The notes: a model not told the origin generated them from the letters alone. DNA of 64,000 nt from Sporofaciens musculi (GCF_009830285.1 NZ_WUQX01000001.1:2790501-2854500); one strand, 5' to 3'; shown: positions 44,084 to 53,828, numbered from the stretch's first letter. Translations and numbers: made by a program.

Positions 44084-44988
44084 TATTCCTGGCTTTGAAA
44101 ACAGAGGACGGCAGGATTACCAGAAAAATTTCATTTTATTGCCGGATGCTTGGTGTCAGCCGGCAAGGCTTCTATAAATATCTCGCGAACAAAGACCGTC
44201 CCTGGAAGTACCAGGATCTGGCGGATGCCATGAAAGAAATCATCAGCGAGGATGAATGCAATGATACTTATGGACGGATCCGGATGTATCAGGCGTTGCT
44301 GCTAAAGCAGCCGAAGGGAGTACATATCCCCAGTGAGAGGACTGTGTACAGGGTCATGGATCGGATTGGCCTGGGCCACCGTCCAAAGCGCAAACCGAAC
44401 GGAATTACAAAAGCGGATCGGGAAGCGATGAAATCAGACGATCTTTTAAGGAGGGATTTCCGTGCGGATGCCCCATTGGAAAAATGCATCACAGATATCA
44501 CGGAGATTCCAGCGTCCAATGGGAAACTGTATGTATCTGCGATTTTTGACTGCTTTGATCTTAGCGTTCTCGGTCTTGCAATGGGAACAAATATGAAAGC
44601 AGATTTGTGTATCCAAACATTGAGGAATGCCCTGACAGCTTACCCTGCACTGGAAGGCGCAGTGATCCATAGTGACCGGGGAACACAGTATACCAGTGAG
44701 TGTTACCGGAAGACCATCCTGGAACACCATATCCATCAAAGCATGAACAGTGCCGGAGGACGCTGCCATGATAATGCACGCTGTGAAAGTATGTGGGCCA
44801 GAATGAAGACGGAACTTCTGTACGACCGCCATGACACAAAACAAATGACTGTAGAGGAATTAAAGGTACACATTTGGAGATACTTCCTCAGCTACTGGAA
44901 TAACCGAAGGATCTGCTCTGCAAATGGCGGACTTCCTCCTATGATAAAACGCAGGCAGTATTATGAGGCTTTGGAACTGGCGGCATAG
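44080..44988 (+). CDS. IS3-family transposase orfB (DDE integrase)
   Basis: 302 residues with the HTH_21 segment YGRIRMYQALL and the rve catalytic core. The DDE residues are in ITDITEIP, VIHSDRGTQYTS and the D-D(35)E glutamate in CESMWARMKTELLY. The C-terminal motif YNNRRICSANGGLPP is typical. It looks complete. Confidence 0.9.
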   Translation: MIFLALKTEDGRITRKISFYCRMLGVSRQGFYKYLANKDRPWKYQDLADAMKEIISEDECNDTYGRIRMYQALLLKQPKGVHIPSERTVYRVMDRIGLGHRPKRKPNGITKADREAMKSDDLLRRDFRADAPLEKCITDITEIPASNGKLYVSAIFDCFDLSVLGLAMGTNMKADLCIQTLRNALTAYPALEGAVIHSDRGTQYTSECYRKTILEHHIHQSMNSAGGRCHDNARCESMWARMKTELLYDRHDTKQMTVEELKVHIWRYFLSYWNNRRICSANGGLPPMIKRRQYYEALELAA

Positions 44989-45055
44989 GCAGTGATACCC
45001 TTGAGAAAAATGTGTCAACTAATATTGACAATATCATAAGAATGGCAACCGTTTT

Positions 45056-45394
45056 CTATGTAAGTTTGCCGCAGTACGGTCCGAATTCATGTATGATTGA
45101 CAGAATGGTTTTCCTGTCCTCCGCCGTACACAAAACAGCGACTTTCTCCAAGCATTCCAGCTGTTCCTGTGATAGCGTGTTCTGGTTCTTCCCAACGCCG
45201 TCCATCAGGAAGTAGCCGCCGTTATATCCCTTTTTTGAAATGACCGGGAGTTCCTCTCCTATGACTTCAAAATCCCTGCTGATTGACTTCCTGCCTACGC
45301 AGTATCTGCCCATAAGTTCCGCCACGGTCAGCTTCTTTCCTGCCAGCAGCATACGCTCAATCTCCCTGCGCCGCTGGAATGCATGGTCTAACAT
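45056..45394 (-). CDS. HTH-domain (DeoR/WYL-type) DNA-binding protein of a mobilizable element
   Basis: The ATG at 45394 follows GGGGGTG. The 113-residue protein has an N-terminal winged helix, RRREIERMLLAGKKLTVAELMGRYCVGRKSISRDFEVIG, and a short C-terminal helical part with LSQEQLECLEKVAVLCTAEDRKTILSI. Such small HTH proteins are common just upstream of the oriT-mobC region in Tn1549/Tn4451-like elements. It faces away from mobC. Its exact role is unknown. Confidence 0.7.
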   Translation of the reverse strand: MLDHAFQRRREIERMLLAGKKLTVAELMGRYCVGRKSISRDFEVIGEELPVISKKGYNGGYFLMDGVGKNQNTLSQEQLECLEKVAVLCTAEDRKTILSIIHEFGPYCGKLT

Positions 45395-45447
45395 TTTTTC
45401 ACCCCCTTTCACCGCTGTTTCTGATGTTAATTGTAGATAAAGTAATA

Positions 45448-45712
45448 CCCCCTCTATGGGGGCATTGCCTGAAAAAATTTATAATTTTTTCCGCAATGCC
45501 GGAAAAGGCTGGAACCTTTTCCGTGAAGAATAGCAAGCACTGCCTGTGTTCCCTCACAGGCTCCAATCTTTCAAATTCCCTCGAAGCGGGAACTTGAAAA
45601 AATTGGCTTGTAGGGGGCATATCCCCCTAACCCCCTTTGCGCTCAAAAAATCGCAAACTGCCCTGCCGAAGTTTTTGATTTTTTTGCACGAATGCCCCAT
45701 GTATGAGGGCAT
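45448..45712. other. Probable oriT region of a mobilizable element
   Basis: The noncoding gap before mobC holds three strong hairpins: CCCCC-tctat-GGGGG (45448-45462), AGGGGG-catat-CCCCCT (45612-45628), and AATGCCC...GGGCATT (about 45692-45712). The second is followed by TAACCCCCTTTGCG and TCGCAAACTG, which resemble the nick-region layout upstream of mobC in clostridial integrative mobilizable elements. The relaxase gene itself is missing. Confidence 0.5.
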
Positions 45713-45762
45713 TTATTTTTGTAAAATCCCATTAAAAAACTGATAAGGAGAAAAAAACAAAA

Positions 45763-46104
45763 ATGGCAAACCGTGAGCGCAAAAATGAGCTAAAAATATA
45801 TCTAAGCGACAAGGAGCAATACATACTGGAACAGAAAGTAAAAATCTCCGGCATGAAAAGCAAATCCACCTTCCTGCGCCGCCTGATTTTATACGGCTTT
45901 GTCTATGACATTGACTATTCCGATTTACGGGAATACAACGCCACACTCGGAAAAATCAGCGGCAACCTGAACCAGATAGCAAAGCGAATGAATGCCACAG
46001 GAAATGTGTATAAAGCCGATGTGGAGGAAGTGAAAAAGCTGATGAAACAAGTATGGGATACACAATTAGCCATGCTTTCCAGACAGCCAAGCATGAAGCA
46101 ATAA
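45763..46104 (+). CDS. mobC: MobC-like relaxosome accessory protein
   Basis: 113 residues. The N-terminal ribbon-helix-helix-like segment (ELKIYLSDKEQYILEQKVKISGMKSKSTFLRRLILYG) is followed by the MobC motif LGKISGNLNQIAKRMNATGN. MobC helps the relaxase open oriT. A GATAAGGAG site precedes the ATG. The relaxase gene that should follow is absent because an IS256-family element begins 40 bp downstream, so the mobilization module is broken. Confidence 0.8.
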   Translation: MANRERKNELKIYLSDKEQYILEQKVKISGMKSKSTFLRRLILYGFVYDIDYSDLREYNATLGKISGNLNQIAKRMNATGNVYKADVEEVKKLMKQVWDTQLAMLSRQPSMKQ

Positions 46105-46226
46105 ACCCGAACAGAATTCCCGCCCAAAACAGGGGAGTGTAAAATAAAGTGTGTAAGTTAGAAATACAACAAATCTAACTGCATACTTTATTTTTCTATA
46201 TAAAGTGTGCTACACTCACAGAAAGG

Positions 46227-47497
46227 ATGAAGAAAAGGATGGGTACAGCACTTATGGCACGTAAAAATAGTCAGAATACTAGAGGGGCTGCAATCGCAAA
46301 GGCTATTATGGAAGAATACCAGCCACAGACAAGGGAAGAAATGCAGGATGCTATCAAAGACGTCTTTGGGCCGATGTTTGAGGCTATGCTCCAGGGAGAG
46401 ATGGATTCCCATCTGGGGTATGGGCGTAATGAGCGCGGGGAAAAGGAGACGACAAACAGGCGTAATGGTTATTCCCATAAATCTGTCAATTCTGTTTATG
46501 GAAAGCTGGATGTTGCTGTTCCAAGGGACCGGGATGGCAGCTTTGAACCGAAAGCAATCCCAAAACGTACCAAAAACGTCAGCGGGATTGAAGATAAGGT
46601 ATTATCCATGTATGCACGAGGCATGAGCCAGCGTGATATCGCAGATACGGTAGAAGATATATACGGTTTTGATATCTCCCATGAAACCATTTCAACAATT
46701 ACGGATAGGGTGATCAGAACCGCGGAAGAATGGCAGAACCGTCCACTGAAAAAGTTCTACACGTTCCTGTTTGTCGATTGTATTTACGTTACCATACGAA
46801 AAGAGATGGAGACAAAAAATTGTGCGGTATATGTGGTGCTGGGTTATGACGCAGACGGCAGAAAGGACGTGCTGGGGCTGTGGATTGGCGAATCAGAAGG
46901 AAAACACTATTGGATGCAGATCTTTGACGAGATCCGTGCAAGAGGTGTGGAAGATGTGCTGTTTATCAGCATGGATGGAGTATCCGGTCTGGAAGAAGGG
47001 GCAAGGAGTATCTTCCAGGATGTAGTCGTGCAGAGATGCATCGTACACCTGATCCGAAATGCTATCAAGTACATACCATCAAAAGATTATAAGGCATATA
47101 GCGCCCAGTTAAAGAAAGTATACGGAGCGCCTAGTCTGAAAGCAGCGGAAGCTGAATTTGAGCGTCTTAAACAGGCATGGTCAAAATATCCCGGAGCAAT
47201 AGACGTATGGATACGCAACTGGCAGCATGTAGCCCAGCTTTATAATTATGGGAGCGCGGTCAGGAAGGTGATGTACACGACAAACGCCATAGAGTCTGTC
47301 AATTCGAGTTTGAGGAAAGTCACGAAAAGGGAGCGTTCCCCAATGAGGACGCTGTACGAAAGGCCTTCTATCTGCGGATTGTGGAATTGTATAAAAAGTG
47401 GAATGACCGTCCCGTAGCCAATTGGGCATTAGTACGTAATCAGCTTGCCATGGATGATAAGATGCAGACACGCATTCTCAAATATGAGCAGTGTTGA
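46227..47497 (+). pseudogene. IS256-family transposase (outer element), frameshifted near its 3' end
   Basis: The Mutator-type transposase has the catalytic residues in FLFVDCIYV, FISMDGVSGL and TNAIESVNSSLRK. After SSLRKVTK the frame shifts: the first frame ends at 47417, whereas the +1 frame continues FPNEDAVRKAFYLRIVELYK to a TGA at 47495-47497, the family's normal end. One A appears lost near 47323. The core is intact but the last 60 residues are out of frame. Confidence 0.8.
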
Positions 47498-47502
47498 TTC
47501 TG

Positions 47503-49130
47503 AGACTGTAAATAATCTTGTGTCTTTGGAGAAATAATCTTTACTGGTAGGAATCAGATATGTAGAAATCTGCTGTCGAATATCATTACTTTTATGTTGT
47601 CGAATTCTTTTTATGATAATAGTATTACCAGATAGTCAGGTTTTATACATATTTATTGATTTTTTGGCACACCAATCAGACATTAGCAGCAGAAACTCTT
47701 TCCGTGGGCTCTGCCCACACCCGGCCTCCGGAATAAGACCGGGAATTTCTGGCAATACTGCTAATGCCGATGAAATAAGGCCGGAACGTTTTGATGCGAT
47801 ATGTCGTTCCGGCTTTTCATTTTACAGGTACCGGGTAAGCCTCTCCCCGTACAGGACGATCAGCTGGTTCAGCACCTGGTCCCAGTTTCTGTAACGCTGT
47901 GTCCATTTTTTGATCACATTTCCACTGGCAAGATAAAGCATCTTTTCCAACGCGCTGTCGCTGGGGAATACACTCTTTGTCTTTGTCACTTTCCGATACT
48001 GGCGGTTCAGTCCTTCTATGATATTTGTAGTATACATGATACGCCGGATATCATCTGAAAACTGAAAGAAGGAACTGATGTCTTCCCAGTTATTCTCCCA
48101 GTTACTTATCGCATAGGGGTATTTCCTTCCCCACTTTTCTTTGATCTTTTCCAGTTCTGAAAGAGCAGATGTTTCATTGGGGGCATTATATACTGCCTTG
48201 AAATCTGAGGAAAATTTCTTCAGGTCACTGTAATTGACATATTTGAAAGAATTGCGTAGCATATGGATGACACACCTCTGGATCTGGGCATCCGGATAGA
48301 CTGCCCCTATCGCTTCCTTAAAACCGGGAAGCCCGTCCACGCAGAAGAACAGTACATCCTGTACACCGCGGTTTTTCAGATCATTTAACATGCCCAGCCA
48401 GAACTTGCTCGTTTCATTAGCTCCTACTGTGATGCTCAGGATATCTTTGTAACCATCTGCTGTGATGCCCAGCACGATATAAGCCGCCCGGCTTAAGATG
48501 CGCCCATCCTCCCTGACCTTGTAATGGATGCAGTCCATGAACACAAAAGGATAGATCGGATTCAACGGACGTGACTGCCATTCCTTTATTTCCGGCAGGA
48601 CCCTGTCTGTGATCTTGCTGACCATTTCTGCTGACAGTTCCATCCCGTAAAGATCTTGTATCTGGTCATGGATGTCTCTTGTGCTCATGCCCCTTGCGTA
48701 GAGGGATATCACTTTTTCCTCTATCCCGGAAATATCCCGCTGGTATTTTGGGATCAGTTTTGGCTCAAATTCCCCTTCCCTGTCCCTTGGGACATCGATC
48801 TGGAACTCACCATACTGGCTCTTCAATGTTTTAGGGGTATGTCCATTTCTCTTATTGGATGTAGGAGCCTCTCTTTTCTGATTCTTTTCATAACCGAGAG
48901 ACGCATCCAATTCTGCCTCCATGAGTTCCTGAAGGATATCCTTGAAGCTGTCTCTGAGCAGGCTGTAGACATCAGCTACGCTGTTTAGGTTGTTATCTGC
49001 AATAATCTGTCGAATCTGTTCTTTTGTTGCTGGCATAAAAAATCCTCCTTTTCGATAAGAATTGTCATATCTTGATTCTTACCAAAAAAGAGGTATTTTT
49101 TTCCAAAGACACAAATTATTCTACACTACC
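47503..49130 (-). mobile_element. Inner IS256-family element inserted at the stop codon of the outer transposase
   Basis: Imperfect terminal repeats sharing TGTGTCTTTGG lie near 47520 and 49108. A 9-bp target duplication, TTGATTCTG, flanks it at 47494-47502 and 49131-49139, within the 8-9 bp range of the family. The insertion overlaps the outer transposase TGA. Confidence 0.85.
47822..49036 (-). CDS. IS256-family transposase (inner element)
   Basis: 404 residues, intact. The DDE residues are in FVFMDCIHYK, FFCVDGLPGF and TNIIEGLNRQYRK. The N-terminal signature ELMEAELDASLGYEKN and RNGHTPKTLKSQYGEFQIDVPRDR-type segment (conserved across Mutator transposases) are present. It probably mobilises this copy, as the clean target duplication suggests a recent insertion. 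Confidence 0.92.
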   Translation of the reverse strand: MPATKEQIRQIIADNNLNSVADVYSLLRDSFKDILQELMEAELDASLGYEKNQKREAPTSNKRNGHTPKTLKSQYGEFQIDVPRDREGEFEPKLIPKYQRDISGIEEKVISLYARGMSTRDIHDQIQDLYGMELSAEMVSKITDRVLPEIKEWQSRPLNPIYPFVFMDCIHYKVREDGRILSRAAYIVLGITADGYKDILSITVGANETSKFWLGMLNDLKNRGVQDVLFFCVDGLPGFKEAIGAVYPDAQIQRCVIHMLRNSFKYVNYSDLKKFSSDFKAVYNAPNETSALSELEKIKEKWGRKYPYAISNWENNWEDISSFFQFSDDIRRIMYTTNIIEGLNRQYRKVTKTKSVFPSDSALEKMLYLASGNVIKKWTQRYRNWDQVLNQLIVLYGERLTRYL

Positions 49131-49214
49131 TTGATTCTGCATGTAAAACCGGCAGCTTTGAAAACTGCCGGTAAGGAAATTTTATAAAACTTACACACTT
49201 TACTTGACAAACCC

Positions 49215-50165
49215 TTAAATATACTTTTTTGCGGTTTCCAGACTCAGGTTGAATTTTTCCTGTACTTTTTCCAGTATCGTCTGAATAGGTACATTCATAT
49301 CTTTCAGCGTAGATACCAGAGCATTAATTCCCTTCTCCATTCCCTTCTCCATACCTTCCTCCAAGCCTTCATTCCTAATCGCCTTCGCCTCATATTCTAA
49401 TACCTTTCCACCCATAACAGATTGTACTCCTTTCTTAACAGAATCATATTTTACAGCAATGTGTTCCAGAACCTTATTAGACATATCACTAATCGTACAT
49501 TTCATATACTCGCTAATCTCGCCCTGATTCATCAATTCTTCAAGCCTGTTCTTTATCAGTTCATATTCCTCTTGTAATAATTTAAGCTTTGTCTCGTCAT
49601 TCTCATATTCCTCAAATCGTTTCTCATGAGAGAATATGTAGAATGGAATCAGAAGCAGAAGTCTTTTTTCAAATATTTCATCTAGCGTGTACTGCTGTGA
49701 CTTCATCAACGGAATATCATAAGTAACTTCTCCGCCAGGTGTAACCATCTTAATTTTCATCTTATCCGGCGTAGATTCATTACATCTTAAATATAACACT
49801 GCTGAATGAGGAAAAGTTACAGTTAGAACATTTTCCTTAATCTCTCCCTCATCAAGAGCAATCTGCGTGTCATATTCAAACAGCCTCACCAACATGCTGC
49901 TATCTATGTTACTTTGACATTCCAAATGGTACTTTTTAGTTACCGTTCCTACTATTTTAAAATTTGAATCCGTAATACGCTCATCTTCATTTCCGCCTTG
50001 CCGATTCATGAAATGTTCATTGGCGGAGAAAACCACCTCTTCCTTTCCAGAATATCTCTCGTGGAATACTTCGTTAATTACTGGAATAATCAAACTACTG
50101 CAATCATTTAGTAAAGTACGAAATACATCGTCATACGGCGTATTCGTCAATTTAACCTCGCTCAT
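49215..50165 (-). CDS. Rpn-family recombination-promoting nuclease (first copy)
   Basis: The ATG at 50165 follows AGGAGAGG, giving 316 residues. The PD-(D/E)XK core is recognisable: a start with TPYDDVFRTLLNDC, an acidic strand around RITDSNFKIVGTVTKKYHLECQSN, and RLFEYDTQIAL. The C-terminus has E-G-M-E-K-G repeats and the tail STLKDMNVPIQTILEKVQEKF. Rpn proteins are linked to horizontal transfer and DNA cleavage. Its last 108 bp are nearly identical to those of the next gene. Confidence 0.8.
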   Translation of the reverse strand: MSEVKLTNTPYDDVFRTLLNDCSSLIIPVINEVFHERYSGKEEVVFSANEHFMNRQGGNEDERITDSNFKIVGTVTKKYHLECQSNIDSSMLVRLFEYDTQIALDEGEIKENVLTVTFPHSAVLYLRCNESTPDKMKIKMVTPGGEVTYDIPLMKSQQYTLDEIFEKRLLLLIPFYIFSHEKRFEEYENDETKLKLLQEEYELIKNRLEELMNQGEISEYMKCTISDMSNKVLEHIAVKYDSVKKGVQSVMGGKVLEYEAKAIRNEGLEEGMEKGMEKGINALVSTLKDMNVPIQTILEKVQEKFNLSLETAKKYI

Positions 50166-50372
50166 TGGCATCCTCTCCTTTCTATACGAGCATATTTTTA
50201 TCAAAAATTATAGCACTTACAGAGAAACTCCCTGCCTGATACCCCCATAGCCTGAGAGTTACTATTAAATATACTTTTTTGCGGTTTCCAGACTCAGGTT
50301 GAATTTTTCCTGTACTTTTTCCAGTATAACCTGAATAGGCACATTCATATCTTTCAACGTAGATACCAGAAT
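49215..50372 (-). repeat. 108-bp direct repeat forming the 3' ends of both Rpn genes
   Basis: 49215-49322 and 50265-50372 match at about 95 percent while the rest of the two genes differ. Both encode the LKDMNVPIQ...ILEKVQEKF tail and stop at the same point. Recent gene conversion or tail exchange is likely. Confidence 0.75.
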
Positions 50373-51074
50373 AGTAATTCCTTCTTCTCTTCCTTCTTCT
50401 CTGCCCTCTTCAAACTTCACACGTTCTAACATTTCCATCGTCATATAATCACGCCTCCATTTCTTGTTTGCTTTCGCCCTTTTAACTGCTTCTTCCAGTC
50501 TGTCTATGAAATCATCATTAGTAACCTTAATACCCTTTACATAATCCAAAAACGCACGCAGTTCTTTACCCACATCATCCATATCACTGTCAGAGTTCAA
50601 AAAGATTTTTGTTGCCTCATCACCCATTGATAAACTATTATCTTCTTTACAGATATTCTCGAATGTATAGATATGTCTTCCCTTCCCATACAAATCAAAT
50701 GTGCAGATAAAAATGATATATGTCTTATTTAACTTCATATAAGATTTATCGCCTGCTTCTAATAACTGAAGGTCTACCATACCCTGATAATATCTGCTTC
50801 TTTTGGGAAGTTCCCTTGAATCACTGGCTTGCATCTCAACATTATAAACGATATTTTTATCATCCTTGATGTACACATCAAGCCTGATGCCCCTTGACTC
50901 CGCCCCTTCTTTGATACTCTTCTGCAATTCTGGATATTCTATTCATTCTATATTCAAATCTGGCAGTATCCTTTGTAATAACTCCTTGCATAAGTCGGGA
51001 TTCTGCATAACCTTTCCAAATAGAAAATCATTCGAGATATCCAGACTCTCCCAATTTGTCTCTGTCATTTTCAT
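50265..51074 (-). pseudogene. Rpn-family nuclease (second copy) interrupted by an in-frame TGA
   Basis: The frame runs from ATG 51074 (MKMTETNWESLDISNDFLFGKVM) through ILPDLNIE, meets TGA at 50943-50945 and continues in frame with IEYPELQKSIKEG, RLDVYIKDDKNIVYNVEMQ and YYQGMVDLQLLEAG. Those are the Rpn/PD-(D/E)XK catalytic blocks (D-V and E-M-Q). The stop stands where relatives usually have Arg, consistent with a CGA-to-TGA change. The tail is shared with the first copy. Confidence 0.75.
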
Positions 51075-51177
51075 CTTTATCACGTCCTTTTCTATATTGT
51101 ACCATGCCTCCAAAGTATACTCAAACAATTTTCCACAAAAGGCAGGGAAATCCCTGCCTGATATGGATACCCCCACA

Positions 51178-52725
51178 CTAGAAATGGAACTCTACAGGCT
51201 CAGTACACCATTCCTGTATCCTGCTCTCCGTTTCACTTGTATCGCAGGGATATTTCTTGTTATAAATATGATATAACCTCTCTACTTTCTTTGTACCCTT
51301 AACATAAGTGATTCTATCGCCCTTCATCACGAAAGCATACCTGTAATTCAGCCTGCCGCAATTATAGTGGCTCGGCGGACAATCATGCATGACAAACAGC
51401 GCATCAAGGTCTGGACACAACGCCTTCCAGACTACCAAGTCCGTAAGGAACGCATAATACTGAGGATTCGTTATAGACGCAAGCTTCGAGAACCCAACCT
51501 TCCCGTCATTGCAACAGGATTCAAAGTAAATCGTCCGACAGGCACAATCTCTTTTACATGTTTTCTCCCGTCCGCAAGTACCTCGTACAGAGAACAGCGG
51601 ATTGGGATTCCAAGAAGCACTTCTCATTTCTTCTTCCGTCAAATCAACGTCTAATTCTATGGTTTCCATCCTTTTTAGAATCTTATACTGCGTTTCAGCA
51701 GTATAACCATCCAGTACCCCAACGAGCGCAAGGAAAAACCTATGCATATCATAATCCTTCTTTTCCTTCAGGAGATAATACTCGTAAGTGTATTCATCCC
51801 TCTTACTTCCAGAACAAATCCTGCAATAGAATAGTTTGTCCCATAAGGTCGGCAGACGAAGCGTCTCTTCTTTCCTGTACCATACAGTACCTCCCCACTT
51901 CATACAATCTGCATAAAAATCTACAGCCCTCATAACCATACATCCTCCACATTTAAAAAAAAACTTTGATACGCCGTCATACCAATTATTCATCAGATCT
52001 TCTACTTCACTTGTATCACAAGAATACTTTACATGGTATTCCTCATACAGTCTCTTTACTTCTTTTTCATCTTTGATACATGTAATCTTGTTATCCTTGA
52101 GCAGGAAAGCAAAGGTAAAACTCAGCTTCGCATCAATATTATCAATAGGCGGAAAATCATGCATCACATATACCGCATCTAAATCTGGACAAACTGCCAT
52201 CCATACAGCCAATTCCGGCAGAAACTCATAATACTCCGGACGTTTTATTGCGCTTATCCTTGAAATCCCAACCTTCCTATCCCTACAACAAGGCTCATCA
52301 TTTACTTTACAACATACAGGCTCACATTTGCACTCCTGTTCCATATGGCAAGTGCCTCTTACAGAATACAACGGATACTTTTCAAAAGTATCCGAGCAGA
52401 CATGATACCAACCAGTTGATTCATCATATGTTATCTCCGGTTCAAATTCTATCTCTATGGTTTTCATGCGCTTTATGATTTCATACTGCATCTCATCAGG
52501 CAGTTCTTCCAAAGTCCCTATGAGATAGTCATAAAACCATTCATATTTTCTCTCTCTTGGCTCAATAATAAGATACTCATAAAAATACCTGTTTCCTTCC
52601 GCCGTCATATGATAATATGTATGTTCGTTATCCTCCCCTCTTGATAATAAAATTGTTATCTCCTCCCCATTATCCTCATAACCACTATAACTTGTTATTT
52701 TTGCAAAAAATTCTAATGCGTTCAT
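51178..52725 (-). CDS. Cys-rich protein with two tandem homologous halves, unknown function
   Basis: 515 residues. Each half contains the same ordered blocks: S-V-R-G-T-C followed by a cluster of cysteines (CKCEPVCCK, then CKRDCACR), K-V-G-I/F-S-x-I/L-A-S/A-I, AVCPDLDAVYVMHDFPP versus ALCPDLDALFVMHDCPP, a YAFV/LLKDxxIT strand, and KYSCDTSEVEDLMNNW versus KYPCDTSETESRIQEW. An internal duplication is clear. The cysteines suggest zinc binding. I recognise no family. The start ATG overlaps the stop of the DUF262 gene by 4 bp and a GGGGGTATCA motif precedes it, so the two are co-translated. Confidence 0.7.
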   Translation of the reverse strand: MNALEFFAKITSYSGYEDNGEEITILLSRGEDNEHTYYHMTAEGNRYFYEYLIIEPRERKYEWFYDYLIGTLEELPDEMQYEIIKRMKTIEIEFEPEITYDESTGWYHVCSDTFEKYPLYSVRGTCHMEQECKCEPVCCKVNDEPCCRDRKVGISRISAIKRPEYYEFLPELAVWMAVCPDLDAVYVMHDFPPIDNIDAKLSFTFAFLLKDNKITCIKDEKEVKRLYEEYHVKYSCDTSEVEDLMNNWYDGVSKFFFKCGGCMVMRAVDFYADCMKWGGTVWYRKEETLRLPTLWDKLFYCRICSGSKRDEYTYEYYLLKEKKDYDMHRFFLALVGVLDGYTAETQYKILKRMETIELDVDLTEEEMRSASWNPNPLFSVRGTCGREKTCKRDCACRTIYFESCCNDGKVGFSKLASITNPQYYAFLTDLVVWKALCPDLDALFVMHDCPPSHYNCGRLNYRYAFVMKGDRITYVKGTKKVERLYHIYNKKYPCDTSETESRIQEWCTEPVEFHF

Positions 52726-53828
52726 GCCTTGATACCCCCATTTTCTTTTTCTTCTTTTAATGTCTCTCTCACCATATCTTCGCTTCTATCACTATCCCTT
52801 CCGCCTATGGGTGAACATCCGCTGTCCTCCGGTATTTTGAAATATCTTACAAATTCATGGAACATGGCAAGGAGCCTTCCCTCCGTCTTTGCCCTTTTGA
52901 TATTTCCACTGCCCATATTCACATCGTAATCAACGCAGATAGAACCTCCAAAGTTATCAATGAAGGTCTTGAAATCAGAAGGCGGGATATTGTTCTGCAT
53001 TGCCAAGTCTGCCATGATAAATACCATTGGGACATTGGTCTTTTTCAGAAACTTATGCTTCTCAGCAAAGGCGTCTGACAGGTACTCAACGATACACAAG
53101 ATAATCTTCTTTCGTTCGTCCGTATAAACGCCCCGAATGTCCCTGCAATATTTCATAACTTCACGCATGGAGATAGCCTTGTATTCATACCCCTCATCCT
53201 TCGCATCCATTAAGAGCATGGACTGCAACAGAATCTCCAGTTCGCTTTCACGACGAGCCTGAGCAAGTGTAAGCGGTATTGCATGTTGGAAGAACGGTAA
53301 CTGTGTCATTTCTCTCGTCCACCTCGCCAGATCCGTCCCCATCTCGGTTCTTGCTTTCTGAATCAATGTCAGCGGAACACTGGCGTTCAGACGTGCAAAA
53401 GCTTCTTCAATCTCTTCGTCCGTTGCATTCTCAAGGGCATAAATCGTAAAACGGAAACCATTAATCAGGTCTTTTAAGTCTTCCGACAACTCCTCAAACA
53501 ATTTGTTTGCCAGTTCATATTCTGTTCCCTCAATGGTCACGTTCGGCGTACTGGCGTGGAGCGCATACTCTCCATGAATAAATTCAAAGATAGATGTACA
53601 ACGCTGTTTTCCGTCCAGAGCCTGATAAGTAGTCTCATTGTCTTTGTACCTGACCAGATAAAGGGCAGGAATCGGGTAGTCCGCCAAAATGGAATGGACT
53701 AACAGGGATTTCTGTAGGAGACTCCACTGACCAGAAGCCCTCTGGATAGGAAGGTCAAATTTCAACGTACCCTTTTCATACCATTTTGCCAGTTGGCGGA
53801 TACCCTGTGGCAATGTCGCTTTGTTCAT
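52722..53828 (-). CDS. DUF262-domain (ParB/GmrS-like) protein
   Basis: 368 residues. The N-terminal DUF262 domain has FDLPIQRASGQWS, the catalytic-type loop ALDGKQRCTSIFEFI (D-G-x-Q-R), and LNASVPLTLIQKARTEMG. The C-terminal half is helical and ends in a charged tail. DUF262 proteins form the nuclease/NTPase part of GmrSD, BrxU and SspE-like defence proteins, where they act on modified DNA. The HNH (DUF1524) half usually fused to it is absent. It is translationally coupled to the Cys-rich protein, which may be its partner. Confidence 0.75.
   Translation of the reverse strand: MNKATLPQGIRQLAKWYEKGTLKFDLPIQRASGQWSLLQKSLLVHSILADYPIPALYLVRYKDNETTYQALDGKQRCTSIFEFIHGEYALHASTPNVTIEGTEYELANKLFEELSEDLKDLINGFRFTIYALENATDEEIEEAFARLNASVPLTLIQKARTEMGTDLARWTREMTQLPFFQHAIPLTLAQARRESELEILLQSMLLMDAKDEGYEYKAISMREVMKYCRDIRGVYTDERKKIILCIVEYLSDAFAEKHKFLKKTNVPMVFIMADLAMQNNIPPSDFKTFIDNFGGSICVDYDVNMGSGNIKRAKTEGRLLAMFHEFVRYFKIPEDSGCSPIGGRDSDRSEDMVRETLKEEKENGGIKA

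Larger units (their letters stand above)
43690..45020 (+). mobile_element. IS3-family insertion sequence, apparently intact
   Basis: Imperfect terminal inverted repeats AGTTGACA...TTCTCAAGG (from 43690) and its counterpart ending at 45020 bound about 1.33 kb containing orfA and orfB. A clear target duplication is not visible. It separates the IS1182 fragment from the mobilization region. Confidence 0.75.
46145..49202 (+). mobile_element. Outer IS256-family element, split by a second IS256-family element
   Basis: Terminal repeat TAAAGTGTGTAAGTT occurs at 46145-46159 and inverted at 49188-49202. The transposase gene is at 46227-47497. The right arm resumes at 49131 after the nested insertion and includes a hairpin (ACCGGCAG...CTGCCGGT, 49148-49172). 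No matching target duplication flanks the outer element, suggesting that one side was rearranged after insertion. Confidence 0.7.

Noticed and set aside
44060..44090. Programmed -1 frameshift between IS3 orfA and orfB
   Set aside because: The genes overlap by ATGA with an ATG for orfB, and no A6G-type slippery heptamer is evident at the overlap.
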